In this document: positions 44,029 to 52,597 of the stretch, in pieces
How the letters are laid out: every line of letters begins with the position of its first letter
Numbering within the stretch: position 1 is the first letter of the stretch
DNA from: ZC4RG42 sp003242425
GTDB lineage: Bacteria > Pseudomonadota > Gammaproteobacteria > Burkholderiales > SG8-39
Reading direction: 5' to 3'
Assembly: GCA_937907425.1 (NCBI GenBank)
Contig: CALCIE010000081.1
Location: 1-64,000, forward strand
Length of the DNA stretch: 64,000 nt
The notes under the pieces: model-generated
The model's input: the letters and a program-made list of their open reading frames with translations, nothing else
What the model was told of the DNA's origin: nothing
The model's database searches: none
Program-made: the position numbers and the translations under genes

Positions 44029-45519
44029 ATGGCAGGCACGCGACTGCTCCACTTTTCGCCTGCGGCCGTCGCGCTGTTCCGATGGCGCGACGGCGCGCTG
44101 AACCTGGAAGCGCGATTCGAGCGTTCCGACGCCGGTTTGGCGCAGTTCGGCGCTTACACGAGCCGGCTGAAGTCCGCCGTTCTGCACGTGCTGATCGATG
44201 TGGCGGAGGAAAGCTTCCACCTGGACACCATTCCCTTGGTGCGCGGCCGTGATCGCAAAGCGCTGCTGCAACGGCGTCTGACGCAACGCTTCCACGACGC
44301 CGCGCTGGCAACGGCGATCCCGCTCGGCTTCCTGAAAACCCGGCGGCGCGAGGAACGCGTGCTGCTCGCGGCATTCACCAATGCCTACGAGATCCGACCT
44401 TGGCTCGACGCGCTGGCGCGTGCGCAGGTCGCGGTCTCCGGCGTCTACTCGCCCCTGCTGCTCGCAGGCCTGCTCGCCCGCAGGCTGAAACTGCCCCCAT
44501 CCCGCTTGCTCCTGGTCGGCGCACACGGCGGCAGCTTGCGCCAGCACTACATCGCAGACGGACGGGCGCAGTTCAGCCGGCTCATACTGCTGAGAAGCGA
44601 AGATCTCGCCACGCCCGCGTCCACCGTTGCGACATCGGGGCGCGAAACCGACCGGCTCTGGCAGTATTTGCGCGCGCAGGATCCGGCGATCGGCGACACA
44701 CCGCCCGACGCAGTGATGATCGTCCCCTTTCAAACGGAACGGGACCATATCGCCACACATGCTGCGCTCCGGATCGAGCTGATCGGACTGCCCGAAGCGG
44801 CGCGCCGTATCGGGCTGAAGAGCGCGCCGCCGGATACCGGCGTCGAAGCGCTCTACCTGCACGTGCTCGCCACGACCCGGCCGCGTCATCGTTACGCTGC
44901 CGAAGTACTGCGCACGCACTATCGCGCCCGGGTCTGGCGGACCGGACTGCTTGCAGCCGGCAGCACCGTTTGCGCGCTGTGCCTGCTCGCCGCGGGCTTG
45001 CAGCTTTATCGGGCGCACGCGCTGCAGGAGCAGATCACGTCCGACCGCGAGCAGCTCCGCCTTCTCGAGATCCAATACGACGCGACCGCGCGCACCCTCC
45101 CGCCGCTGCCCACCGCGCTGGAGAACCTGCGTGCCGTGTTGGCGCAGCACGAAAAGATCGAACGTTCGAGCCGCGAACCGCACGCCTTCATGGCCGCCGT
45201 TGCGCGCGCTCTGGACCGGGCGCCCCAGATCGTGCTCGAAGGATTCGACTGGAAAGCGGAAAGCGATGAAACGGGCGAACCGTACGAGACCTTCGATCTG
45301 ACGGCCTCGCTGTCCGCGGTGTCGCCGACCGATCTGCGCGGCATCGACGAGCTAAGCCGGTCTCTGGTGCAAAGCCTGCGGCGCGAGCCCGGATTGGAGG
45401 TCGCCGACATCCGGCTGCCGTTCAGCCTGGAGTCCTTGCAGGCTGGCGATGCGGCCGGGAGTACGGACGACGGTGTACCGCGGATCCAACTGAAGCTGAA
45501 GAGGAAGTCCGGCACATGA
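44029..45519 (+). CDS. GspL-like (fused PilM-PilN-like) assembly protein
   Basis: 496-residue protein. An actin-like cytoplasmic N-terminal domain (about 1-295) has ribonuclease-H-fold features but no clear nucleotide-binding motif. One membrane helix (about 304-324, RTGLLAAGSTVCALCLLAAGL) is followed by a coiled stretch (about 325-380) and a C-terminal periplasmic domain (about 385-496) with a ferredoxin-like look. This combines PilM and PilN in one chain, as GspL does in type II secretion. I assign it by layout and by position between the GspF-like and PilO-like genes, not by a diagnostic motif. Confidence 0.65.
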   Translation: MAGTRLLHFSPAAVALFRWRDGALNLEARFERSDAGLAQFGAYTSRLKSAVLHVLIDVAEESFHLDTIPLVRGRDRKALLQRRLTQRFHDAALATAIPLGFLKTRRREERVLLAAFTNAYEIRPWLDALARAQVAVSGVYSPLLLAGLLARRLKLPPSRLLLVGAHGGSLRQHYIADGRAQFSRLILLRSEDLATPASTVATSGRETDRLWQYLRAQDPAIGDTPPDAVMIVPFQTERDHIATHAALRIELIGLPEAARRIGLKSAPPDTGVEALYLHVLATTRPRHRYAAEVLRTHYRARVWRTGLLAAGSTVCALCLLAAGLQLYRAHALQEQITSDREQLRLLEIQYDATARTLPPLPTALENLRAVLAQHEKIERSSREPHAFMAAVARALDRAPQIVLEGFDWKAESDETGEPYETFDLTASLSAVSPTDLRGIDELSRSLVQSLRREPGLEVADIRLPFSLESLQAGDAAGSTDDGVPRIQLKLKRKSGT

Positions 45520-46100
45520 ACAGCTGTTCCCGGACTCTGGCTGCGTACGGCGCACTCGCGTTGCTGCTCGCGGGCCTCGGTGCGGCGGCACTCTTCGCAA
45601 CGCAATCGCGGCTCGACCGCTTGCAGCAGCAACGGCAACAGATGGCGGCCGAGCTGATGCATGCCGAACAAAGACTGCAAAGCCTGCGCCGCGAGGCGGG
45701 TGAGATCGATCTGCGCGTGGCGAAATACCGTGCCCTTGCCGCGCGCGGAATCCTTGCCGAAGAAAACCGGCTGGACTGGGTCGAGGCGTTGAACGGCGCC
45801 GCACTGGCCGCCGGCGCGGAGAACCTGCGCTACAGCTTCGCGGCACGGCGGCAATGGGACCGCACAGGGGAGGTACTGGCTCATGCCAGTCTCGTCACGC
45901 TCGATGCGCAGGTCTTGCATGAAGAACGCTTCCTGCGATTCCTGCGCGCCGTGGCGGCCGAAATGAAGCCCTACGTTTCGATCCGCGCCTGCTCGCTCGC
46001 ACGCGCCGACAGCCGCCGTCCGGATGCAGGTTTGCGTACCCGATGCACGCTCGCGTTGATCACGCTCACCGATCCTCACGCCGGAAAGCCCACACCATGA
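45516..46100 (+). CDS. PilO/GspM-like inner membrane protein
   Basis: 194-residue protein: short cytoplasmic N-terminus, one membrane helix (about 10-28, GALALLLAGLGAAALF), a coiled coil (about 30-70, RLDRLQQQRQQMAAELMHAE) and a periplasmic domain (about 90-190). This is the PilO/GspM layout. Two Cys near 155-175 could form a disulphide. It overlaps the preceding gene by 4 bp and the following by 4 bp, supporting a role in the same complex. Confidence 0.65.
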   Translation: MNSCSRTLAAYGALALLLAGLGAAALFATQSRLDRLQQQRQQMAAELMHAEQRLQSLRREAGEIDLRVAKYRALAARGILAEENRLDWVEALNGAALAAGAENLRYSFAARRQWDRTGEVLAHASLVTLDAQVLHEERFLRFLRAVAAEMKPYVSIRACSLARADSRRPDAGLRTRCTLALITLTDPHAGKPTP

Positions 46101-46513
46101 TCGCACCCGCTCGGCTCCGCACCGCACTGCGCTTCACCCGCGCGTCCTCCCACGATCGGCAACGCGCGCGCGACGCCGCGCGGCTTTGCGTGCTGCTCGC
46201 CGCGACCGCGGGCAGCCCGTGCTTCGCGGACCAGGACGTCCCGGTGCTCGGCCGTCTGTTCTACACGCCGGAAGAACGGCTGGCCCTGGAAAAGCGCGCC
46301 AGCGCCTATCGAGGCGACCCCGGCGATACCGTCAGTTTGACGGGCGTGCTGCGCCGCGCCGACGGCAAGACCACCGTATGGGTAAACGGCGCGCCCACCG
46401 AAGCCGACCATCCCGCCGCCGCGCTCAAGGTGGGCGCGACCCTGGACCGTCTCAGCGGTGAAGTGCGGGACGTCTTGAGGGGAGGAAGCATTGCGGTGCA
46501 CCCCGCACGCTAG
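46097..46513 (+). CDS. Small exported protein of the pilus locus
   Basis: 138-residue protein with a basic N-terminus and a signal-like hydrophobic stretch (about 28-42, ARLCVLLAATAGSPC) ending near FADQD. The mature part has RLFYTPEERLALEKRASAYRG, then a compact beta-rich segment GVLRRADGKTTVWVNG. A short periplasmic pilus-assembly protein that displays a TVWVNG strand fits PilP/MshK-like position, but I could not confirm the family. ATGA overlap with the gene before; the last 23 bp overlap the next gene. Confidence 0.6.
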   Translation: MIAPARLRTALRFTRASSHDRQRARDAARLCVLLAATAGSPCFADQDVPVLGRLFYTPEERLALEKRASAYRGDPGDTVSLTGVLRRADGKTTVWVNGAPTEADHPAAALKVGATLDRLSGEVRDVLRGGSIAVHPAR

Positions 46514-48176
46514 GCCGCCGCGCACCCAGGGCGGCACGACGCTGATCCTGGTTCTGGCCGGGCTGGTGCTCGGCTCGGTGGCCTATTACCTCCACAGCCT
46601 GAGCCGGAGCGCGCTCGTCGCGCAGCGCGAACAACTGACGCGCCAGGCGCTCGCCGAGGCAAAGGAAGCGCTCATCGCCTGGGCAGCCGAATACGCCACC
46701 CAGGGTCCCGGACACCTGCCGTGTCCCGACACCAACGGCGACGGACTGCGCGAGCCGGTCGCCTGCGGCACCTTCAATACCGTGATCGGCGAACTACCCT
46801 GGCGGTCGCTTGGTGTGCCGGACCTGCGCGACGCAAGCGGCACGCGGCTCTGGTACGCGGTCTCGCCCAACTTCGTCGACCGTGAGGACCGGGCCGTGAA
46901 TGCCGATACCCAAGGCATACTGAGCCTGCGCGGCGACATCGCCGCCGACGGAATCGTCGCGCTGATTTTCGCGCCCGGCCCGGAGCTGCCGGGTCAAGAC
47001 CGGGCCAGCGTACAGGCGGCGAACGTGCCGATTGCGGTCAAGCGCACCCATTACCTCGAAGGCCACGACTTCGACCAGGGCCGCTTCGTCATCGAACGCG
47101 GCAACGAACAACGCAACGACACCGTAGCCGTGATCACTGCGGGCGAGCTCTTCCCCGCGGTGGAGCGGCGCATCAAAGAAACGATGGGCTTGCAGTTGCG
47201 GAAGTTCCTGGACTGGTACGCCGAAAAGTGGTCGGCTCACTACGGAGGGCGGCCGGTCCTGCCCTATCCCGCCGCGTTCGATCCGAACACGTTGGACCAC
47301 TGCGGCCAGCCCACGTTGACCGAAGGCATGCTTCCCCTCGGCACCTGCGGCCATCTGCTCGACTGGACGTACGAGCTCGATCTCGCCTCCCCACCCGGCG
47401 CCCACGCAAGCCTGGAAGCTGCGCAATGCGAACAGATCGATCACGCCGGCAAGCAGCCGAAAACGGCCGCCGTGCAGCTCAAGCCCGGCGCCTTGAGCGT
47501 GCTGCGATGCACGGCGACCATCCGTTACGGAACGGATGAAGGTACAGGCGCTTACGAAGTCGCGCTGAGACTGCGCGCAACCCTCAGGCACGCGCGCAGC
47601 GCGCTTTCCCTGCCCGTCGCCGGGACCGATGTCAGCATTTCCCCCGCGCCGCAGCATCAGGCATTCGCGTTCACCCTGTCAGGCGACACCGATATCGGCA
47701 TCGATCTCACCGCGACCTACAGCGTGCACGAAGGCAGCGGCACGTCCGGCGCAACCGGCGTCGTGTTGGAGATTCCGGTGTATGCCGCGAAGGAAATATA
47801 CGTCGCCGAAAAAAGCGGACAGGCCGATTGGGACAAGGACGATCCGACCTGGATTTTCCGGAACGAATGGCAACGCGTCGTCTATTACGCCGTCTCGCCT
47901 TCGCATCTACCGAACGCGGGCCCCGGCGGCTGCGTCGTCCGCGACGATTGCCTGCGTCTCATCGCGCGCCATGCCGAAACGCGGCAATACGAAACGAACT
48001 CCCGGGTGCAGGCGCTGCTCATCCTGACTGGACACGGCCTGCCCGGCAGGCCTCGTCCCAGTAATGAAGCGGGCGCTTATCTGGAAGCCGAAAACGCCGC
48101 CGTAGGATCGCCCGACTTCAGGCAGGCGGACGTCTCGCTGCAGTTCAACGACCGGGTGATCGCGCTATGGCCATGA
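46491..48176 (+). CDS. Large prepilin-like protein with LPCP motif
   Basis: 561-residue protein. A 15-residue basic leader ends in Gly-Gly followed by a hydrophobic helix (TTLILVLAGLVLGSVAYYL), as in prepilins, but the conserved Glu5 is absent. After the helix comes ALAEAKEALIAWAAEYA and the motif GHLPCPDTNGDG, which recurs in the next gene. The rest is a large, probably secreted domain with Cys pairs, reminiscent of GspK-type tip pseudopilins in lacking Glu5 and being big. The start is TTG 46491 with GGGGAGGA at 46479-46486; I see no better start. It is followed by a 10-bp overlap with the next pilin gene. Confidence 0.7.
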   Translation: MRCTPHARPPRTQGGTTLILVLAGLVLGSVAYYLHSLSRSALVAQREQLTRQALAEAKEALIAWAAEYATQGPGHLPCPDTNGDGLREPVACGTFNTVIGELPWRSLGVPDLRDASGTRLWYAVSPNFVDREDRAVNADTQGILSLRGDIAADGIVALIFAPGPELPGQDRASVQAANVPIAVKRTHYLEGHDFDQGRFVIERGNEQRNDTVAVITAGELFPAVERRIKETMGLQLRKFLDWYAEKWSAHYGGRPVLPYPAAFDPNTLDHCGQPTLTEGMLPLGTCGHLLDWTYELDLASPPGAHASLEAAQCEQIDHAGKQPKTAAVQLKPGALSVLRCTATIRYGTDEGTGAYEVALRLRATLRHARSALSLPVAGTDVSISPAPQHQAFAFTLSGDTDIGIDLTATYSVHEGSGTSGATGVVLEIPVYAAKEIYVAEKSGQADWDKDDPTWIFRNEWQRVVYYAVSPSHLPNAGPGGCVVRDDCLRLIARHAETRQYETNSRVQALLILTGHGLPGRPRPSNEAGAYLEAENAAVGSPDFRQADVSLQFNDRVIALWP

Positions 48177-48913
48177 GACGAAATGTTCAGGCAGGCTTCA
48201 CGCTCGTCGAGCTGGCCATGTCGATGCTCATCATCGGCCTGCTGCTCGGCACGACGCTCATGGCCGTCTCGGCCCAGTACGAACAGCGCAAGCGGACCGA
48301 GACCGCTCAGTTGCTGAAGGAGGCCAATGAGGCCTTGCTGGGATTCGCCGTCGCCAACGGCCGTCTGCCCTGCCCAGCCGTCGAGGCCGCAAACGGCGTC
48401 GAGGCTTTCGAGCCCCAAGCGCCCTTTTGCAAGACCTCCGCTGGTTTCGTCCCCGCCGCCACGCTGGGGTTGCGCAGCCGGGATCGAAACGGCTATCTGA
48501 TCGACGCCTGGGGCAACCGCGTACGCTATGCCGTGGCGACTTTCGTCCCCAGTCCGCCGGGCGCCCCGGAGCGCTGCCCGCCTTCGGAACTCGCCGCGCC
48601 GAGCCATGAGCGCTGCCCCGTGTTCACCACTTCCAGAGGCCTCATCAACGTCGGGCTGGAGAACATTTCCGCTCAGATTCGCGTTTGGGAGAACGACGCC
48701 AAGGGCATCCTGCGCGTTTGCAGCAGCACTTGCACAAACAACGACGCGGGCGTGCCGGCGGTGCTCTGGTCGCCGGGCAGGAACGGTGCAAGCGAAACGG
48801 AACTCGGCGGCACTTCTTATCTTTATCCCAGCCAGGGCGAGACGGACGACATCGTGGTGTGGCTTTCGCAATACACGCTGTTTGCCCGCATGCGTACCGT
48901 CAGCTCCCTCTAG
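48167..48913 (+). CDS. Prepilin-like protein with LPCP motif
   Basis: 248-residue type IV/T2SS-like prepilin. The leader MAMRRNVQAG is followed by FTLVELAMSMLIIGLLLG with Glu5 present, so a PilD-type peptidase should cut and methylate it. After the helix, QLLKEANEALLGFAVANGRLPCPA shares the EANEAL...LPCP segment with the larger protein encoded upstream. Six or more Cys residues follow, suggesting disulphides. Its gene overlaps the previous by 10 bp. A minor or major subunit is possible. Confidence 0.85.
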   Translation: MAMRRNVQAGFTLVELAMSMLIIGLLLGTTLMAVSAQYEQRKRTETAQLLKEANEALLGFAVANGRLPCPAVEAANGVEAFEPQAPFCKTSAGFVPAATLGLRSRDRNGYLIDAWGNRVRYAVATFVPSPPGAPERCPPSELAAPSHERCPVFTTSRGLINVGLENISAQIRVWENDAKGILRVCSSTCTNNDAGVPAVLWSPGRNGASETELGGTSYLYPSQGETDDIVVWLSQYTLFARMRTVSSL

Positions 48914-48969
48914 CGTGGTGCGACGACGTCGTCTTACCTTGAAGAGAGCGCGCGATACGCCATCTCACC

Positions 48970-48986
48970 TATGCCCTTCGGGCGTA
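48970..48986. repeat. Short hairpin in the gap between pilin genes
   Basis: TATGCCC-TTC-GGGCGTA lies in the 191-bp gap between the two pilin genes (48914-49104). The stem is 7 bp including one T-G pair, with no T run after it. It could be a processing or weak termination site, letting the final pilin gene be expressed at a different level. The rest of the gap shows no clear promoter or riboswitch. Confidence 0.35.
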
Positions 48987-49104
48987 TGAATCCCCGATCG
49001 AAGCTGCTTAGACTGTGCCTCGTCAGGCCTCGACATTCGCGAACGCGGATTCGCCGAATGCTTATCAGCCTGTGCGGACGTCATCCGGAATAGGGGAAAA
49101 GAAC

Positions 49105-49767
49105 ATGGAGCATGACGACATGGCGGCACATCGCCAGAGCGGCTTCACCCTCGTGGAAATCGCCATCGTCCTCGTGATCATCGGCCTGCTGCTCGGCGGC
49201 GTGTTAAAAGGCCAGGAGCTGATCACGCAGGCGAAGATCAAGAACATCTCGAACGATCTGAACGGCGTCGTGGCGGCGGTGCACGCCTATCAGGACCGTT
49301 ACCGCAGACTGCCGGGCGACGATCCGGGCGCGGCTTCGCGATGGACGCTGCTGAACGGCACCACCGTCACCGGCGACAACACCATTTCCGGAAGCTATTT
49401 CGCCGCGCCGACCGATACGGGACCGGAATCCACGCTGTTCTGGGCGCATCTGCGACTCGCCGGCTTCATCGCCGGCGACACCTCGACCGTGCAGAACGCC
49501 TCGATCCAGCCCCTCAATGCCGCGGGAGGCATCATGGGCGTGCAGAACGGCGGCCTCGGGCTGGTGGGCACCATCGTGTGCGTGGACCGGCTGCCGGCGA
49601 AAATCGCCCAGGCGCTCGACAGCCAGATGGACGACGGCAACGCCAGGACCGGGCAGGTCCGCGCAAGCCTGCAAGGCGCGAGCAGAGCGCCGCTGCCCGC
49701 CAACGCCCCGACGGCGGACTACGTCGACGATGGCGGCAACTTCTACGTACTCTGCAAGAACATCTGA
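49105..49767 (+). CDS. Prepilin-like protein with RRLPGDDP motif
   Basis: 220-residue type IV prepilin. The 13-residue leader ends QSG, then FTLVEIAIVLVIIGLLLGGVLKGQELI with Glu5. The RYRRLPGDDPGA motif after the helix takes the place of LPCP in the two preceding genes. Two Cys near 158 and 217 may form the C-terminal disulphide loop typical of pilins. ATG 49105 has AGGGGAAAAG upstream, and the gene is separated from the others by 191 bp, so it is the best candidate for a separately expressed major subunit. Confidence 0.85.
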   Translation: MEHDDMAAHRQSGFTLVEIAIVLVIIGLLLGGVLKGQELITQAKIKNISNDLNGVVAAVHAYQDRYRRLPGDDPGAASRWTLLNGTTVTGDNTISGSYFAAPTDTGPESTLFWAHLRLAGFIAGDTSTVQNASIQPLNAAGGIMGVQNGGLGLVGTIVCVDRLPAKIAQALDSQMDDGNARTGQVRASLQGASRAPLPANAPTADYVDDGGNFYVLCKNI

Positions 49768-49819
49768 GCGCTGACGCCGGCAGGCGGCAGGTTCCCGGCG
49801 GCGGACGGAGCGGCCTTGC

Positions 49820-49825
49820 TATACT
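49820..49825 (+). promoter_or_regulatory. -10 element directly at the kdsD start (possible leaderless mRNA)
   Basis: TATACT ends 6 bp before the kdsD ATG, so a transcript starting 7 bp downstream of the box would begin at the A of the ATG. No Shine-Dalgarno lies between. The -35 region is weak. Confidence 0.5.
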
Positions 49826-49831
49826 TTTCGC

Positions 49832-50833
49832 ATGTCAAAACCCGCTTCTCCCGCATCTCCCGCGGAACCCGCAAGAATCCTGCGTCTCGCCCGCGAGGTG
49901 CTCGAGATCGAGTCGACCGCCGTCACCAGCCTCATCGAGCGCCTCGATGAGCACTTCGTACGCGCCGTCGAGCTGATCCTCGCCTGCACCAGCCGCGTGG
50001 TGGTGAGCGGTATCGGCAAATCCGGCCACATCGGGCGCAAGATCGCCTCCACGCTCGCCAGCACCGGCACACCGGCGTTCTTCGTCCACCCGGCCGAGGC
50101 GAGCCACGGCGATCTTGGCATGATCACGCGCAACGACGTGATGCTCGCCATCTCCTACTCGGGCGAAAGCGACGAGCTGCTGACCATCATCCCGCTGGTC
50201 AAGCGCCAGGGCGCGCAACTGATCGCCATGACCGGCAACCCCGCATCGACGCTCGCCAAGGAAGCGGACGTGCACCTCAACGTGCGCGTCGCGAAGGAAG
50301 CGTGCCCGCTCAACCTCGCGCCCACGGCCAGCACCACGGCGACCCTGGCGCTGGGCGACGCGCTGGCGGTCGCGCTGCTCGATGCGCGCGGATTCAAGGC
50401 CGACGATTTCGCCCGCTCGCACCCGGGCGGCGCGCTGGGCCGGCGGCTGCTCACCCACGTCCGCGACGTGATGAAAACGGGCGCCCAGGTTCCCGCCGTG
50501 CGGCTGGGCGCCACCCTGACCGATGCCATTCTCGAAATCTCGCGCAAAGGCATGGGCATGACCGCCATCGTGGACGACGCGGACCGGGTGGTGGGCATTT
50601 TCACCGACGGCGACCTGCGCCGCGCTATCGAACGCGGGGTGGATCTGCGCGGCGCGCTAATCGCCGATCTCATGACGCCCGGCCCGACCACCATCGGCCC
50701 GAACGAGCTGGCGGTCGAGGCGGTCGAGCTCATGGAACGGCGGCGCATCAACCAACTGCTCGTGACGGAAGAAAGCGGCCGCCTCATCGGCGCGCTCAAC
50801 ATGCACGACCTTTTCCAGGCCAAAGTCGTCTGA
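49832..50833 (+). CDS. kdsD: Arabinose 5-phosphate isomerase KdsD
   Basis: 333-residue KdsD, converting ribulose 5-phosphate to arabinose 5-phosphate for Kdo synthesis. A SIS domain (about 45-180, SGIGKSGHIGRKIASTLAST, FVHPAEASHGDLGMI) precedes two CBS domains (about 215-330). Length and domain order match E. coli KdsD. No ribosome binding site is visible before ATG 49832 (see the promoter element). It starts the conserved kdsD-kdsC-lptC-lptA-lptB block. Confidence 0.96.
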   Translation: MSKPASPASPAEPARILRLAREVLEIESTAVTSLIERLDEHFVRAVELILACTSRVVVSGIGKSGHIGRKIASTLASTGTPAFFVHPAEASHGDLGMITRNDVMLAISYSGESDELLTIIPLVKRQGAQLIAMTGNPASTLAKEADVHLNVRVAKEACPLNLAPTASTTATLALGDALAVALLDARGFKADDFARSHPGGALGRRLLTHVRDVMKTGAQVPAVRLGATLTDAILEISRKGMGMTAIVDDADRVVGIFTDGDLRRAIERGVDLRGALIADLMTPGPTTIGPNELAVEAVELMERRRINQLLVTEESGRLIGALNMHDLFQAKVV

Positions 50834-51363
50834 TGGATCCGAAAGAAGCGGCCGCCCGCGCGCGTGCGGTGAAATTGCTGGGCTTCGACGTGGACGGGGT
50901 CCTCACCGACGGTACGCTCTACCTCACCGACGGCGGCGAGGAGATCAAGGGTTTCAACACCCTTGACGGCCTGGGCATGAAACTGCTGCAGGACGCCGGC
51001 GTCGAACTGGCGATCATCACCGGCCGCGAATCCCGGCTCGTCGCGCTGCGCGCGCAAAACCTCGGCATCCGCCGGCTGCATCAGGGCGTCGAAAACAAGC
51101 TCGAGGTCTTCGATGCGCTGCGCCGCGAACTCGGGCTGGAGTTCGCCGAATGCGGCTACATGGGCGACGACCTGCCCGATCTGCCCGTCCTCAGCCGTTG
51201 CGGCTTCGCGGCCACCGTGCCGCAGGCACCGGAGGCGGTCCGTACGCGCGCGCACTACGTCAGCACCCGGCCTGCGGGACAAGGTGCCGTGCGTGAAGTG
51301 TGTGAGTTCATCCTGCAGGCGCAGGGCAGGCTCGATGCCGCCATCGCCCGATTCCTGGTATGA
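50833..51363 (+). CDS. kdsC: Kdo 8-phosphate phosphatase KdsC
   Basis: 176-residue HAD-superfamily phosphatase. It has the DxD motif DVDGVLTDG near 19-27, the Thr of ITGRES, the Lys region ENKLEVF and GYMGDDLPDLPVL. It makes Kdo from Kdo 8-phosphate. The start shares one base with the kdsD stop (TGATG) and the stop overlaps lptC (ATGA), so translation is coupled. Confidence 0.96.
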   Translation: MDPKEAAARARAVKLLGFDVDGVLTDGTLYLTDGGEEIKGFNTLDGLGMKLLQDAGVELAIITGRESRLVALRAQNLGIRRLHQGVENKLEVFDALRRELGLEFAECGYMGDDLPDLPVLSRCGFAATVPQAPEAVRTRAHYVSTRPAGQGAVREVCEFILQAQGRLDAAIARFLV

Positions 51364-51944
51364 GACCGCGTTCCAGCACCCTTTTCCCGCTCGCGCTCGT
51401 CATCAGCCTGGCATTGCTGAGCTTCTGGCTCGAACACGCCGTGCGCAGCGGCGACCAGGAAGGCTCGCGCGCCCTGCGGCACGAACCCGACTTCATCATC
51501 GAGAACTTCACCACCACCGAACTCGGCAAGCAGGGGCGCCCCAGCGCCACGCTCAGTGCCAGACGCATGGTACATTTCCCCGACGACGACACGAGCGAAC
51601 TAGACGCCCCGCATCTGATCCATTACAGCCCGCTGCGCCCGCCCGTGCACATCACCGCCGACCGCGGACTGGTGATCGGCACCGGCGAGGAAGTCCGGCT
51701 CTACGACAACGTCGTGGTGAGGCGGACCGCCACCGCCGAAAAGCCCGAACTGCGCGTGGAAACGAGCTACCTGCAGGTCTTTCCGGACAAGCAGCTCGCG
51801 CGCACGCCGGAGGCAGTGCTGATCACCGAAGGCGCCTCGCGGCTCAAAGGGGTCGGGATGGAAGTCGACAACCAGACCGGCCAAATGAAACTGGGCTCCC
51901 GCGTGAGCGGGGTTTACGTAAAATCGGGCGGAAGCGGGCGCTAG
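51360..51944 (+). CDS. lptC: LPS export protein LptC
   Basis: 194-residue LptC. One N-terminal membrane helix (about 8-23, TLFPLALVISLALLSF) is followed by a periplasmic beta-jellyroll (FIIENFTTTELGKQG onward), the bridge piece between LptB2FG and LptA. Usual length; starts with an ATGA overlap with kdsC. Confidence 0.92.
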   Translation: MRPRSSTLFPLALVISLALLSFWLEHAVRSGDQEGSRALRHEPDFIIENFTTTELGKQGRPSATLSARRMVHFPDDDTSELDAPHLIHYSPLRPPVHITADRGLVIGTGEEVRLYDNVVVRRTATAEKPELRVETSYLQVFPDKQLARTPEAVLITEGASRLKGVGMEVDNQTGQMKLGSRVSGVYVKSGGSGR

Positions 51945-51997
51945 CCGTCTCGTCACTTTTTTGGAAACAGCCGAGGGTCCGCCCTCCCGCACGCACA

Positions 51998-52597
51998 TTG
52001 CAGATATTCGAATCCAGCCGTCGCTTCTGCGCGCGCCTGTTGGCGGCGTGGTGTCTGATCGTCCTGCCCGTGGAGACGGCGTCGGCTGCGCGCGCCGACC
52101 GCGAGCAGCCGATCAACATCGAGTCGGACCGTCTGACCGTCGATGACACCAAGCGCGTGGCGGTGTTCGAAGGACGCGTGGTGCTGACGCAGGGCGATTT
52201 CGTGCTGCGCGCCGACCGGCTGGTGGTGCGCCAGGACGAGACCGGTTTCGAGCACGCCACGGCCTACGGCAACCCGGCCACGTTCAGGGAGCGCCGGGAA
52301 GGCACCAACGAATGGATCGACGGCGAGGCGCTGCGTATCGAATACGACGGCCGCAAGCAGTTCGTCGAGCTGTTCGACAACGCGCGCCTGACCCGTGAAA
52401 AGGACGAAGTGCGGGGCAACTACATCTCCTACGACGTGCGCGCCGATTTCTTCACCGTGAAGAGCAACCGGAACGCAGCGCCCATGGCCGGCGGCGACGC
52501 GCGCGTGCGGGCAGTCATCCAGCCCAAGCAGAAGGAGGAACGCGCCAACCCGCCCGCCCGTCTGCAACCCTCCACCGAGATCGGGGACGCGCCTTGA
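51998..52597 (+). CDS. lptA: LPS transport periplasmic protein LptA
   Basis: 199-residue LptA with the start used here. A signal peptide (about 1-31, RFCARLLAAWCLIVLPVETASA) is followed by the OstA/jellyroll domain (INIESDRLTVDDTKRVAVFE, GDFVLRADRLVV, ISYDVRADFFTV). It forms the periplasmic bridge to LptD. No ATG or GTG lies in frame at the expected place; TTG 51998 gives a proper signal peptide but has no clear Shine-Dalgarno. It lies 53 bp after lptC, and its stop overlaps lptB. Confidence 0.88.
   Translation: MQIFESSRRFCARLLAAWCLIVLPVETASAARADREQPINIESDRLTVDDTKRVAVFEGRVVLTQGDFVLRADRLVVRQDETGFEHATAYGNPATFRERREGTNEWIDGEALRIEYDGRKQFVELFDNARLTREKDEVRGNYISYDVRADFFTVKSNRNAAPMAGGDARVRAVIQPKQKEERANPPARLQPSTEIGDAP

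Noticed and set aside
41632..45183. An 1183-codon open frame on the minus strand across the pilus ATPase, platform and GspL-like genes
   Set aside because: It is a shadow frame of high-GC coding DNA. The plus-strand products have full family motifs, and the minus-strand translation has none.
48914..49104. Possible c-di-GMP (GEMM) riboswitch before the last pilin gene
   Set aside because: Such riboswitches precede pilin genes in some bacteria, but the conserved core sequences and tetraloop/receptor are not present here.
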